Source: Erigeron canadensis (Eukaryota > Streptophyta > Magnoliopsida > Asterales > Asteraceae). From it: a stretch of DNA of 64,000 nt. How positions within the stretch are numbered: the first letter of the stretch is position 1; each line of letters begins with the position of its first letter. The notes beneath the pieces are model-generated. The model was given only the letters and a program-made list of their open reading frames with translations. It did not search any database and was not told where the DNA came from. The stretch lies in assembly GCF_010389155.1 (NCBI RefSeq), contig NC_057765.1, positions 21,160,270-21,224,269 on the forward strand. The letters are read 5' to 3'. The translations under genes were made by a program, and so were the position numbers. This document shows positions 31,916-43,814 of the stretch, piece by piece.

Positions 31916-33055
31916 TTGAATAAGGATCTGACTAGTTTGTTTTGTGAAGTGAAAGACACTGGATTGTTAACTGAGTGTTTATATTCTGGTTTCATTTCAC
32001 AAGTAAAACCTAAGAATGTTAAGGCAGCACTTCAAGATCCATGTTGGGTTGAAGCTATGCAAGAAGAATTAGCTCAATTTGAAAAACTTGGAGTTTGGGA
32101 GTTAGTAGATGTGCCTAGAGGTAAAGAACCGATTGGAACTCGTTGGGTATATAAATGCACTCGAAATGACAAAGGGATCGTTACTAGAAATAAAGCACGT
32201 TTGGTTGTTCAGGGGTTTGCACAACGAGAAGGATATGACTATAACGAAACTTTTGCACCAGTTGCTAGGATTGAAGCTATAAGGTTATTTTTAGCCTATG
32301 CAAGTTTCAAAGGTATAAAGGTGTATCAGTTAGACTGGTGAATAAAGAATCCTTTCCAAGGGAAAGATGAACTTGTGGATGCAACTTATTATCGTGCTAT
32401 TATTGGCTCATTGATATATCTGACGACTTCACGTCCAGATATTATGTTCGCCGTTTGTCTTTGCGCTAGATTTCAAGCTAGTCTGAAAGAGTCACATTTG
32501 ACTGCAGCAAAACGTATTCTACGTTATCTTAAGGGAAACCAAGGGCTTGGTCTATGGTATCCTATGGGAGGAACGTTTGATTTTGTTGCATATACTGATT
32601 CGGATTTTGGCGGTTATAACAATGACAGAAAGTCTACGACTGGAGGTTGTCAGTTGTTAGGAGGAAGATTAGTATCGTGGCAGTGCAAGAAGCAGACATG
32701 TGTTGCTCAGTCTTCATGTGAGGCAGAGTATATGGCTGCTGGTAGCTGTTGTTCCCAGGTATTGTGGATTCAACAACAACTTCGTGACTACGGTATGGAT
32801 TTTCTTGATACTCCTATTAGAATAGACAATAAGTCAGCTGTAGACATTACAAATAACCCTGTCATGCATAAGGTCACCAAGCATATTGATATTAGACATC
32901 ATTTCTTGCGTGATTGCGCCCAAAAGAAGTTAATTCATTTGGAAAAGGTTATAACCGATGATAATTTAGCTGATCTGTATACCAAAGCATTTGATAAGAC
33001 TCGATTTGAGAAGTTAATTCTTCTCAATGGGATGAAGAATGCTGATTCATATTAA
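31916..33055 (+). pseudogene. pol: B reverse transcriptase (core deleted) and RNase H
   Basis: The N-terminal RT segment runs from 'EAMQEELAQFEKLGVWEL' to 'IKVYQLD' (32332). The sequence then jumps, after a short unrelated stretch, to 'DATYYRAIIGSLIYLTTSRP' (32375). The D equivalent keeps about 500 bp between these points, including YVDD. The catalytic RT core is therefore gone. RNase H (YTDSDFGGYNNDRKSTTGG, SSCEAEYMAAGSCCSQVLW, 'KHIDIRHHFLRDCAQ') is complete to the stop at 33053-33055. B must depend on other elements for reverse transcription. Confidence 0.9.
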
Positions 33056-35140
33056 ATCTCTCAAAGAACTAATTTTGTAAGTTTGTGTCTGTAAATAGCT
33101 AGAGTCATAAAAATACAAAAAAAGTTCTTAGTGTCATAAAAAACCATAAAAATGTGAAAAATGAGAAAATGAAAAAAATATGGCATAGATTTAAGTTAAT
33201 GCTTTCAGATGATTAGAAGTGAGGATACTTAGCTTTTAAGTCTGCTTAATCGTAATATAACTGCTTAGTTCAGTGATTACAATTTGGGATATATTGGTAG
33301 ACACAAAGTAGCAAGGTTTCCTTAATCTGAACTTAATTTATACAATGTTCTTGTGGGAAACATATTCAGAAATATGGCTGAGAATGCTTGCTTTTCAGTA
33401 ATGAATTAATTTAGTCCTTAAATTTTGTGAAAGATCTAGCATTACTATACGATTTGTTCAATGTATAGGCAAAAACCTCTACCAATCATGAGCATGAAAG
33501 TTAAATGTGACATTGTTTATGCAAATGACATGAATGTTAACTAAGGGGCTAATGTGGTCTTTGAGATTCGGACAAGTATGTCCTCGGGGTGTCTTTGTAT
33601 ACCTAGCCTACCTAAAGCTTCCAACTTGGGATAGGTTGTCAGAAAGTTCGCTACATTGGTCTCACAGAAAATCATGGGTTCTTTATAAATAATGAAATAC
33701 AAAAGCAAATAAGTTAAATCACAAAGGAATTAAATTCTGTTATCTAAAAAGTGTCTCATGATTTGTTTAAGGATGTCTTTGAATATATATTGAATATTTT
33801 TTATCTTAGTGCTTGTATCAATTACGGAAGTATATCTGAATGTGGGTCACATAAGTTCGCAAACTATTCAATGGCATATTAGGCTACTCGGGTTACATAG
33901 TGACTGTCCTTGGCCAGGGTATGTCGAAAGTGTCATAACTCAAAGGAAACTGGAAGTACCGAGTGTTTAAGAGGACAAATATACCGGTAATCGTGGTTCA
34001 GTCACTGTTCATAACTAATAATAAGAGAATTATTTCTCACTTGCAGACTTATGTAAATGTTAATCTGATCTAATCTGCAGAAACTTAAAATTTCTTGTAA
34101 ATAAATAAAGTAGCTTAGTTTTTATTTTATTTTATTTTTTAGTTTATTTTGTTTTGTTTTCGTTTTTATTTTTATTTTTGTAATAAGTGTCAGTTTGTGT
34201 GTCAAACTAGTTCTTATTGCACGAGAGATTTGATAAACATTAAATGTTATAATTCTTAGTGAATTATATAAGTTTTGTTGCTTACGGTATAAATGTTTAA
34301 AAGATGGATTTTCTAATTAATACATAAGTTGTTTAATTTAGAAAATGAAATGTTTTGAAAATTGAAAAGTCAAAATATTTTTGAATGTATTTCAAGTGAA
34401 TTTTTGAAATTTCAATTGTTTTTGGTTGATAAGTATGCATGACAAAGATTGGACTTGCCTTAGATCTTGTAATGATTGCTAGGTGAAGATTTTGATTGAT
34501 TTGCATATTTATGATATTTTTATTGTTTTCATGCATTGATGAAGTTTGTTAAGTGTGCAGGTTACAGATAATAAACTCATTTTAAATGATTTTGGCATCA
34601 AAATTTCAGATTGTGATTAAAGGCAAAATTGTTTTCGCTTGCTTATTAGAATTGCATTGCGACGGACAATAAAAGTTGCTCAGAAATTACAAGAACTGTG
34701 CTACAAGGATGGATTGCCTTGTCTTTTTTAACCTAAGACTTAGTGTGATAGGTTACCATTGTATGATCAAGATCACAACCTAAGATGTAATGTGTTACGT
34801 TGTTGATATGATATTTTGTTGTATTGTGATGCTTTATACATTAAATATGTTTTAATGTAAGTTTGCATTTGTTGAGTTAAACATCAATAAAGAAATGATC
34901 GATTTTATGTCAAGATAATAATGTAAGATTTATTTGATACATTATTGTGGTAACAAGTTAGTACGGATGATCTACGATTGCATATTCGAGTAGATTCAGG
35001 TTTTTGGTAACGAGTATCTACAGGTTTATGTTTCTGGAACCTTCGTAATTTTTCCTTCTTTAGAATTCTGGAAAATTCACGAAATTTTGGCTAAGGAATG
35101 AAGCTTGTGTGAATAAAAAATCTGAAAATTCGAAGTCATT
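33056..35140 (+). other. B non-coding post-pol region with conserved blocks
   Basis: No gene seen. Block 1 (33555-33667) contains CAA|GTATGT with GT at 33576, and block 2 is 33804-33993; both are strongly conserved with A1 and D. An A/T-rich run of T-rich repeats lies at 34110-34190. Most of the remainder is colinear with D 61627-63650. A donor in block 1 and an acceptor at 35891 would give a subgenomic RNA for the post-pol gene. Confidence 0.65.
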
Positions 35141-35231
35141 CGTGCTGACGTCAGCATGCCTCGCGCTGATGTCATCACGAAGCCCACGAACCAAGTGTTC
35201 GGCCCGGCCCACGAAGCTCCGAATATAAATA
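35141..35231 (+). promoter_or_regulatory. Internal promoter-like array before the B post-pol gene
   Basis: CGTGCTGACGTCAGCATG at 35141-35158, then CGCGCTGATGTCATCACG, then 'agcccacgaacc', then a TATA box, tataaata, at 35224-35231. The LTR has the same order: palindrome pair, 'agcccacatgaaccca', tataaata. A third palindrome, TCGTGATGACGTCATCACGA (perfect, 20 bp), lies at 35788-35807 in the leader just upstream of the gene. The arrangement suggests a second promoter for the 3' gene. Confidence 0.55.
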
Positions 35232-35893
35232 TGAATTTTACCTTTTCATTAATTATCTTTAATCGAAAATTAACCCTAATTAATCACACGAATTACTTTC
35301 CTTCGTGCTACTATTCATCCGCCCCCTATTTCGATTGATTCCTTCTTTCTTCGTGTTATTCATCCAGATTTGTTGGTATAATTTCAATCTAGGATGACTG
35401 ATTGATGTTTTGACTATAAGAATTAACAGTAACTCGGACGAACGACGAATTAGATCTTTGATTTTTGATGATTTGGACTTAAATTGGACTTAAAATTAGA
35501 TTAATTGATGTTTAAAAATGTTAAATCTAACAAAACTTTAAGTAAACAGGTGTTAAATCAAGATTAATCAAAGAGATTTGTGTTTCGGTCACTATTCACA
35601 CGAAGAACCTGAACCAACTTCGTGTTCATCGAATTAGTTTCGATTTTGTTTTCTGGGCATACACGAACCATAAACAAGTCCACGATGATGTTTTTGATTA
35701 ATTTTAACATCGTGTGGAGATGTTTTGTACTTCGTGTTTCTGGGTTCATGGTGGCTCGTGCTGATGTCACGACGAGGGAAATTCTCCTCGTGATGACGTC
35801 ATCACGAACCAGAAAACCAAAACCCTAATTTTTGTCTTTCGTTTATTCTAACTTATTGTTTTTCTTGTCGTTTTTTGTCTGTTTTGTGCAGGT
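35232..35893 (+). other. Leader of the B post-pol gene with acceptor-like site
   Basis: Non-coding. A pyrimidine-rich stretch, 'ttgttttt...tctgttttgtgcag', ends with AG at 35890-35891, two bases before the ATG at 35894. The A element has the same layout (AG at 18976-18977, ATG at 18980). Confidence 0.5.
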
Positions 35894-36350
35894 ATGGCTG
35901 GACAAGGTGATAATGCTCGTGTGTTCGCAAAAGAGCACAATGCTGCACTCGATCTTAGCATTACGCAGACGGGGTGCACTCCAGAGTTTCACGGTGTTCT
36001 CCAGTTTCTTGCACGTTGTCGCATTAGCTTTGCGTTGACCAAGAACCCTCCGTTGGTAATAAGTCTCATTCGGGAGTTTTGGAACTCAGCCCGATCAGTG
36101 CAGATGGGTGATCATTTGTACATTCACACTACTGTTGGAGGACTTTCTATTTCAATCTCAGCTGGAGACTTAAGGACTATTTTACGCTTAGGTGTTGATG
36201 ACATGGAGCAAGGTCCTACTGAGTTTACAGAAGAATTCTGTGACGGTGCTCTACGTCGTATGGGTTATGCTGGAAACATTACACACCCATACTTTAGGAA
36301 GAATCTTCGCGGCAAATGGAATCTACTTGCTTACTATTTGTTGAGGTCTA
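35894..36350 (+). pseudogene. B post-pol gene, N-terminal part
   Basis: Begins MAGQGDNARVFAKEHN and runs open for about 152 codons to the solo LTR at 36351. It contains 'SLIREFWNSARSVQMGDHLY' and 'SISAGDLRTILRLGVDD', and is homologous to the A gene at 18980-19616. It belongs to a plant transposon-associated protein type found 3' of copia pol. I recognise no catalytic motif. No hydrophobic signal or membrane segment is visible, so an envelope function cannot be claimed. It resumes after the target duplication at 39339. Confidence 0.65.
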
Positions 36351-39338
36351 TGTAACATCCTAAACTTTTCGATCTTTGACCTTGACTTTGTCGTTAGTCA
36401 ATCGACAACTTCTATCGTTTACCCTTAGTGATCTTTGACGACGTTAGTCTCTTTAATTGCTAGGTGATTAATTAGTTGTTAAATAATAATTAAGGTTCCT
36501 TATATGTGGATATATAATTGAGTTATGTGATGCTAAAATGGTGTGTCGGTTCATATTATGTGCTTAAGACGTTAATTAGTCATCCGTTAGTGTACGTATT
36601 AGCTTCGGGCCTTAGTTTTTAGGCTAAAATAACTTTTTGGGCTAGTTTGAGTAGGCTTTAGCTAGGCCCAATCCTCATGAACGAATTTGGAAGATAAAAT
36701 CAGGTTTATTAGGGTTTGAAAACCCTTACTAACTTATTGTTAACTCACCATAATGACATATTTAAGCCACCACATCTCATAGCCTCCATTTCCCTTATCT
36801 TTTCATTATTTTCTCACTTATTTCTTCATCTTTTCTCTCAAAATTCATGGGTCCTTTCCTGGAAATCAGTAGGTAACATATTCTTGTTCATTATGTGTTC
36901 TTTATAATGATCCTTGCTTGTGTCTAGAGATTTTCATAGCGAAAATTAACGTTTTCGAGGTTATTTTGGGATCTCAATGATGACGGTTTTACAATAAGGG
37001 TTAAGTATAGTAAAATCATTCTCTTTTGATGTATTTCAATGTTATGTAGTTATTTGAAAGTATTTTGATTCATACATATGGATTTCAAATCGATTTGTAA
37101 ACGTGTTTAACGTCTTTTTTCATTAGATCTGAAGAAAGAAACTTTTAAAATGGGATTTTCTTCTGGAATTAGAATCTCTATTGAAAAATCATGAGTTTTG
37201 CAAAAAGAATCACGTGATTTGGTTGAATAACGAACCGGGAATCTTGTTTTAAAGATTTATAAGGATGTTGCAATGTTTTTGTTGTTTATTATCAAAAAAA
37301 AAGAAATTAAAATGAATTATTTTCTAGAGTTATATTCTTTAATGAAAACCGAAGATTATGCAAAAAGAATCATTTAAATTTATCAAGTAACGAAGTAGAA
37401 ATCTCGATTTAAAGTTGTTTAAGCACTTAGCAATTATTTGTGAATGCAAAATAAGGAACAAGAGAAGAGCAGCAGCCCCGTCGATCTCCATTTTTCATCT
37501 GCTTGCATCATGATGATGTCAGCATGGTGACGTCATGCTTATGTCATAGTCAACTAGAATTTACACTTTTAGTCCCTCCAGTTGTAGTTTTGCATTTTTC
37601 TTGGTCCCTGTAGTTTCAGACTTGCCGTTTTCAGTCCCTGAAGTTTCTAAATTGACATAAAAGGTCCCTGAAGTTTCTGATTTGACATAAACGGTCCCTG
37701 TAGTTTCAAAAATGACAGTTTTGATCCCGTAGTTTTGAAAGTGACAATTTTGATCCCTATAGTTTGAAAAGTGACTGTTTTGATCCCTACAGTTTTGAAA
37801 TTGACAGTTTTGATCCCTACAGTTCTGAATTGACATATTTGGTCCTTGCGAGATTGAAATTGTGTTTTGAATCTTGTGAGATTAAAATTGTAACTTTTGA
37901 TCTTTATGGTTCAAGATTGAAATTGTCATTTTTGAATCTTGTGGTTCGAGATTGAAATTGTCATTATTGAACCAAATGCTATTGAATATTTAACACCTTA
38001 AATTAAACGCATGATGTTGAGTCCTCATTAAAAGACAATGATAGTGAGTAAATTAGCAATTAATTGGACTCTTTTGTACATCGTAGGTTCTGAAGGTTTG
38101 AGCATTCACTGTTGAGTCTTAATTGGTGTGACACTTTGTTATTGCATTCTTATTGAGGTAAGATAACATTTTTCGTCACCTGAGGGTACAATAAAATATA
38201 GTTTTTATTAGTTAAAACCCCCAAATGAATATAATTGCATACTTGTATGATTATGGGATTATATGGGAGGCTTTATGGGATATGTATGATTATCATTGAT
38301 GATGTATGGTAAGATATGAATGATTTAAAGGTATGATGTTATGGATGTGAAATGAAATGATGAAATGTTTTTATGAATGTTTGCATAGCTTGAACACCTA
38401 GTCACTAGACATATGAATAGGATTGCCATGATACATGCACGATTAAGGGCCCTAAAGTAAATGATGATGTATGTGATTAGTTTAGGTGAAAGTGTAGCCT
38501 AAGCTAATATAATTAAGAAGTCTCGAGCATATTTAAGATGTTGTGTTAAGCTTAACCCGTGCTAGTTCTTCGGAGCTAGGGCGTATGTGGTCACGTGGTT
38601 TGGGAATCATGATACCTCCCATGGCATAGTTACGTTTGAGTATTCCGGGTGGAGTAACTAACCACCATTGCGTAAAGGCATAAACGGTTTATTCAGTTGG
38701 AAATGACTTTGTCAATTCCTTAACGACGCCGATGGACCACCGAAAGGTTTACCCATCATGTCGGGTGTGAGGACTCCATGTATGGTCTATGACCGCCTGC
38801 ACACAAACCCCACATCCCTATGTAAGTGGCGTAAGTCACTTAGCCTACGTCTAGGCAAAGAAACAAAGTAAAGAAAGAAAGATAAGAAAGAAATGCTAGG
38901 CACATTAGGAATATGATGATCCTATTGTGTTTTGTCTATCTTGTGATGTGATATGTATGTGATATTAATACTTGTTCTTTGAAAATGTTGTGCCTTCAGG
39001 ATAAGCAAGCTTGAGCTAGGAAAACATTAGCTCGGTGAGATGGGTAGAAGTAATAAAGATGACTAGTATAGATTGTTGAATGCTTAGACTTCCCTTGGCC
39101 TTACGTTTTGGCTACTTTCATTTATGATTTATGAATATGTAATAATGATGGCATTTATGTTGGTGCCATAACTTGGATTTCATTTATATTGTTTTGATGA
39201 TGAACATTAGTAACACCATTTTATAAAGGTACCATCCGGTTGATGTGGCAGTTTTAAAGTGATCCTTTTCTGATAGTTTTTAAATGCCGTTTGGCAAAGT
39301 TTTTTGAAATCCAAATTTTTAAATGACAGGTGTTACAG
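36351..39338 (+). mobile_element. Solo gypsy LTR (2988 bp) with target duplication GTCTA
   Basis: Starts TGTAACATCC and ends GGTGTTACA, flanked by GTCTA at 36346-36350 and 39339-39343. No internal region, primer site or coding sequence is present, so it is a solo LTR. The TGTAACA/TGTTACA ends and size fit Tekay-type chromoviruses. It splits the B post-pol gene. Orientation is uncertain. It contains the tandem array at 37561-37860 and otherwise nothing gene-like. Confidence 0.9.
37561..37860 (+). repeat. Tandem 'gatccctatagtttt' minisatellite in the solo LTR
   Basis: About nine units of 30-39 bp of the type 'ggtccctgaagtttctgatt' or 'gatccctacagttttgaaat' followed by 'tgacagtttt'. The units change from 'ggtccctg' to 'gatcccta' forms along the array. 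It has a degraded tail to about 37975. Confidence 0.8.
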
Positions 39339-41386
39339 TCTATTAGTCATCGGAGTACGGGTCACGATCAGATGAATATCCCGAATGCATCTCAGTTGGT
39401 TGCCTTGGTGCTGAACAAGCCATACAACTTTTCTCAGTACATATTTGATAATTTTGAGAGGCAAATGAGATCATTTGGAACCGACAAAAAGTTTTACTTG
39501 TTTCCGAGATTTGTGATGATCATAATTCGTCACTTTGCAGTTGATTTGCCATTTGACGGTCCTACGTTCAATTTAGGTCGTCTTACATATAAGGCATTTG
39601 TTGAAAGTGTGAAGCACGTGTCGGGAAGAAATGTTCCGATTGAGGTTGATAATCCACCTCTGTTCAGACATTTGATTGATCCTAACTATGTTGCCCCTAG
39701 ACAAGGTTGGGAAGATGACGAACCCGTTGCTGCTGGTGGTGGTGGTGATGATCAGGCTCAAGATAATCCTCCATGAGAGCGAGCTGATCAGTTTGAGGGA
39801 CTTAATGATGTTCCTTTGTTTGCTGGAAATCTGGAGGATGATCCAGATATGGATGCTCTTATGGAGGATATTGATGATCCTACAAATCTTGTCCCACCAT
39901 CTACTGGAGTTTCTTCTTCTACCTCTGCTCCAGTTGTTGTTGATGTTGGTCCTTCTGAAATCCCTGTTAATGTTGTTGAGGATTCAGAAGATGAAGAAGA
40001 GGAAGAAAGGTTGCCGAAGCAAAGAAGAAGACTAGAAAGATCTCAAGCTGAAGTTAATAGAGAATTTGCTGCTTATAATGAAGCCATGGAGATGTCTCAT
40101 GCACCTAATGTTGGTGATACTCCATTGGTTGTTGCTTTAAGAGCTTCTGTTTCTGAGATTCCTGTTTCTGTGTCTGCTACTTCTGCTACTGATGTTGTTA
40201 TTGGGGAGAGAAGGTCGAGACCAAAGTTTATTATACGAGGAATTGGTTCTCGCGCACAAGTTGTTACTGAGGCTACAACTGTTACGATTCCTACTGCTCC
40301 AGAGTCTACAGTTCATCAAGAGCCAGAAGCCGACACTTGTTGCTCCTAGGCCTTCGTCTGCTCCTATTCAGGCGACAGTTCCTGTTTCTACTGTCATGGG
40401 ACGTCTGTTGGCCCCTCTGCAAAGACCTCAGATGCCTCCCACATGAACTTTCAGTGCTCGTATGCCTTCTTTTGAAGCTACGATGCCACCTTAGGCCTCT
40501 ACATCTGATGTTGCTTCTACGTCACGTCCAGTTGCTCTTGTTCAAGTGCAGCCGAGTCGTTGATTTTCTGAGAAGAAGATGTTAGAGTTGAGGGTTACAG
40601 CTTTGGAGAATAAGCTACAGCTCCAAGCTGCTAAGCATCAAGAAGATATGGACGTAATGACAGCTCTTGTTCATTCTCTTGGTTCTAGACTTGACGAATT
40701 CTTGGCTCAAGGGGGAGATAGAAGTAGTTGTAAGGATGATGAGCTAGCTAAGAAGACAAGAGATGATGATCATGAAGATCAAGATCAAGCTCAAGATCCA
40801 AATCAACAACAACCAACAGATGGTGAGCCAGAGAATAGAGGTCAAGATCAAGATGCTGCTGATGATGTTATGGATACAGAGACTGCAGATATTCAGGGGG
40901 AGTTGTCAAGACAAAGAGAGTCAGAGATTGCTGGTACAGCTGGTGCTAGTACTTCTAGGACTCAAGATAAAGGTAAAGCTGTGATGGCCGCTCCAGATGC
41001 AGATCCTGATGATCCAAATAATGATGATGAAGAAGATTCCAATTCAGGTAACTCCGATTCTAAGTCTAATAGAATTGAAAGGGAGATTCGAGAAAAGCTA
41101 GTGAATGATCCTCATAATCAAATAGAAAAAGAGAATCTTAGCAAAGGAAAATCTACTCAGGATAGTGAGTCAACTAAGACTGATTCTACTACCAATGCCT
41201 CTACAGAGTCAGAGATTGGGATATGATCCACAAGCTCATATCAGAGCTAGAGCAGAGATTATGGATTATGATAATTATTATGATCCAGGATCACTTAGGG
41301 ATCAAATGAAAGAACAGTCAGGGTTATCTCATACATCTTCAGAGTCAGAGTCAGATTCGGATTCAGATTCGGATTATGAACCTTAG
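39339..41386 (+). pseudogene. B post-pol gene, C-terminal part
   Basis: Resumes the frame after the solo LTR ('NASQLVALVLNKPYNFSQYI', 'LFPRFVMIIIRHFAVDLPFD') and reads to a TGA at 39774. The same frame continues 39816-40349 with acidic Asp/Glu-rich and Ser/Val-rich sequence. A coiled coil with long hydrophilic Asp/Gln-rich sequence is at 40579-41226, and a Ser-Glu-Asp repeat tail (SESESDSDSDSDYEP) ends at 41386. Frameshifts lie near 40350-40570 and 41165-41226. The protein looks like a disordered, highly acidic, non-membrane protein. Function unknown. Confidence 0.6.
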
Positions 41387-41641
41387 TGCTAATGATTTTT
41401 GTTTTTGTAATTATAAGATAAATATGAATGTATTTGTTACATTATATTTATGATATAATATTATTGTTGTAAATTAAAATAGATAAAGATTATAAGATAA
41501 ATATTAATGTAATTGTTGCATTATATTTATGATATAGTATTATTTATTTTAATTTCTTTTATGTATTTATACTATTTTATTATGTCTTGACTTATGATTT
41601 ATGTTCTTTATCTTTGTATATGTAAATCGTTTGAATTGCAG
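41387..41641 (+). other. AT-rich spacer, possible intron
   Basis: Very AT-rich, with a partial duplication of 'aagataaatatgaatgtatt'-type sequence (41415-41460 and 41490-41540). It ends 'cgtttgaattgcag' at 41641, an acceptor-like site directly before the next open frame. A donor was not clear. Confidence 0.45.
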
Positions 41642-42785
41642 ATAAGCTTCAAAGGATAGGTGCATTGGACGGTCTTGATGCTGAAGAAGACTTAGAAAGT
41701 ATCAATAATGAAGATATGGCAGAAGGAGAGTTCATTACTTCATAAGCTGATAGAAAAAGGTTACTTGATATACCTTATGACTTTGAACGTGTCTTTAATG
41801 AAGATGAAGTCAATCAACTTGAACCAATAGCTGAAGTGGAACATCTCAATCTCAATCCAATCAGAGACAGTCCAGATGAACCTAAGAATGCAACAAGTTT
41901 GAGGTTTGCTGTATATGCAAATATAGTAGATGAAGGACATGATAATATTTTTGATCTATACTGGAATATAGATGCTACACGAGAAGTTGATCTTGGAAGA
42001 TTTAATATACCTCCGGTGCAGCAAGATCATGAGTTTATTATTAATAGACTGATTCCAGGTTATAGAAGACATACTGGTTTGGTAATACGTGATACGTATA
42101 AGCCATCGATGTTTTGGGAGTTTATCTCAGACAAGGATGCACTCAAGTATTTCTCAGTGATACAAAGTTGGTTTTATGATCAGAGAATTGATTTATTTGT
42201 TATCAAGAGAAAAGAGGGATGCCAGTATATGTCATTGAGTCAAAGACATTTCCACTCTCTTAGTGATTCTGATATGATAGATTTGGAAAGACGATGGTTT
42301 GTTAATCTTCAGAGCAATGGACTTGCAGATTTCTATTGGAATAGATTCAGAGATGAAAGAATTAGAAATTTCAGTGATAGAGGTCTGAAGCCAGAAGATA
42401 GGTTGATTAAGCTAACATCTTTGAAGAAGATTAAGAATCAAGATGGCACATTTCGTTTTCTCCAACGAAGGATTAAATGTATTAAGAAGGTTCCCGCTAT
42501 CAGATGGGATCAAGATATGCTGACAGAGATGACATTTTGGCAGATAGATATCAAGTCAGGCGAAGCACAGATGTTTGTTGATAATTCACAAAAACAAATG
42601 TTGCTACGCATGTATGATCCAATGCAGGTTGTCAATTTGTCAAGAGGTGATCAGAGAAGACTTTTGGATACACCTTGTTCAGCAGTGGACTTTTGGAGAG
42701 TTGAAGAAAGGCGCTATCGCAACATTCTCGCACATTGTTTGCAAGAGAGAATTCACGCGAATAGTAAAAGGCTTTTGTTTAATGT
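41642..42785 (+). pseudogene. Second 3' ORF of element B, unknown, 3' truncated
   Basis: Frame from 41641 with one TAA at 41743-41745, then open for over 300 codons. Segments include 'LRFAVYANIVDEGHDNIFDL', 'IINRLIPGYRRHTGLVIRDT', 'FWEFISDKDALKYFSVIQSW' and 'MTFWQIDIKSGEAQMFVDNS'. It is charged, with no membrane segment and no motif that I recognise. Its codon use and position suggest it belongs to the element, perhaps as a last exon of the post-pol gene. The frame is cut at 42785/42786 by the repeated piece of element C, which adds unrelated residues before a chance stop. Confidence 0.55.
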
Positions 42786-43125
42786 ATACTTGGAAAAATT
42801 CTTCATTTCCACAAATATACAGGACAGTCTTCAACAAGATCGTTTCATTTTTCATTCTCAAACCCTAAAACGATCTCACCAGGACGATTCTCTCTAAGAT
42901 CGTCCCAATTCTTGTTTTACCTTCAACTCTTAATTCAATTCAAGTTTCAAATCAAATCAATTTCAATTGGCTTCTCGTGAAGCATTGGCTTTGGGTTCAG
43001 ATATAAGACCTCCAGTTCTCTACCGTGGTTCCTATGGACTATGGAAGAAAAAAATTAATGGACTATGTGGAAAGTCAACCAAATGGTCATATACTTAAAG
43101 ATTCCATTCTTAATGGACTTGCAGT
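42786..43125 (+). repeat. Second copy of C leader and gag N-terminus
   Basis: Aligns without length change to 25487-25826 (four differences by eye). It includes the last hairpin units and the gag start region (TTG at 42967). It ends with the target duplication GCAGT at 43121-43125. The join at 42786 lies inside the B 3' ORF and has no LTR or TSD signature. Confidence 0.9.
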
Positions 43126-43809
43126 TGTAGATGCAGATTGGTTGTGACAATCTAAACATACATTTGATTATTGTTTATGTTTTAGGAACTATGTTTGTAA
43201 TCATTTAAATAAGAACTTGTGTTGATATTTAATGATTACATTTGGACTTCAATATTATATTTGTTTGTGTTTTATATTGTGTTTGTGTGTTATATATTGT
43301 TTTGCAGGTACAAGAACATAGAATCAAGGTTTATAAGTGTCATAGAACACTTAAACAGTGATTGAATGTTATGTACGAGTCAAATAAAGGACCAAAGGCA
43401 CGTCCCTCGTGCTGACGTCATTAGCACATGGGATTACCCTCGTGCTGACGTCAGCACGAAGTGTATTGGTTATTGTTAATTACGGGCCTAATACGTAATT
43501 AAGGCCGAAGCCCACACGAACCCAATACCAATTAGTATAAATACAAGACCTAATCTACGAAATTAGGTTAATCGTTTCGAATCGTTTCTAATCCTTTTAG
43601 ATCTTAGTGATTATACACGAATCAAGGTTATTTGTTCCTTCGTGTGATCTCCTACACGAACCACAAGCTTTGTGCATCTCCTTGGGTTGGTTAATTACTT
43701 ATTAATCAACAAAAGGCAATAGCAATCTAGTTATCTCAAGAGGATTCCGCACTCTTGACATAACGAATCACATCTTATTACGATCCACGCAACAATAGGG
43801 CACCTTACA
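43126..43809 (+). repeat. Solo B-type LTR in element C gag
   Basis: 684 bp, TGTAGATG...CCTTACA, flanked on both sides by GCAGT (43121-43125 and 43810-43814), so it is a clean solo LTR. It differs from 25827-26510 at about 17 positions. It contains the palindrome TCGTGCTGACGTCAGCACGA at 43440-43459 and a TATA box at 43536-43543. Confidence 0.9.
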
Positions 43810-43814
43810 GCAGT

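Larger units (their letters stand above)
25827..42785 (+). mobile_element. Element B, Sirevirus-like, 3' end lost
   Basis: Order: LTR, primer site, leader array, gag, intron-like gag extension, pol, non-coding region, promoter-like array, post-pol gene (with a solo gypsy LTR inside), and a second 3' ORF. The 3' polypurine tract and true 3' LTR are missing because the sequence switches at 42786 to a second copy of element C plus a B LTR. It is non-autonomous: reverse transcriptase core deleted, integrase Glu replaced, multiple stops. Confidence 0.8.

Noticed and set aside
35894..41386. Viral envelope protein
   Set aside because: The position matches the env-like gene of Sireviruses, but I see no signal peptide, membrane segment or glycoprotein-like features; the protein is acidic with coiled coil.
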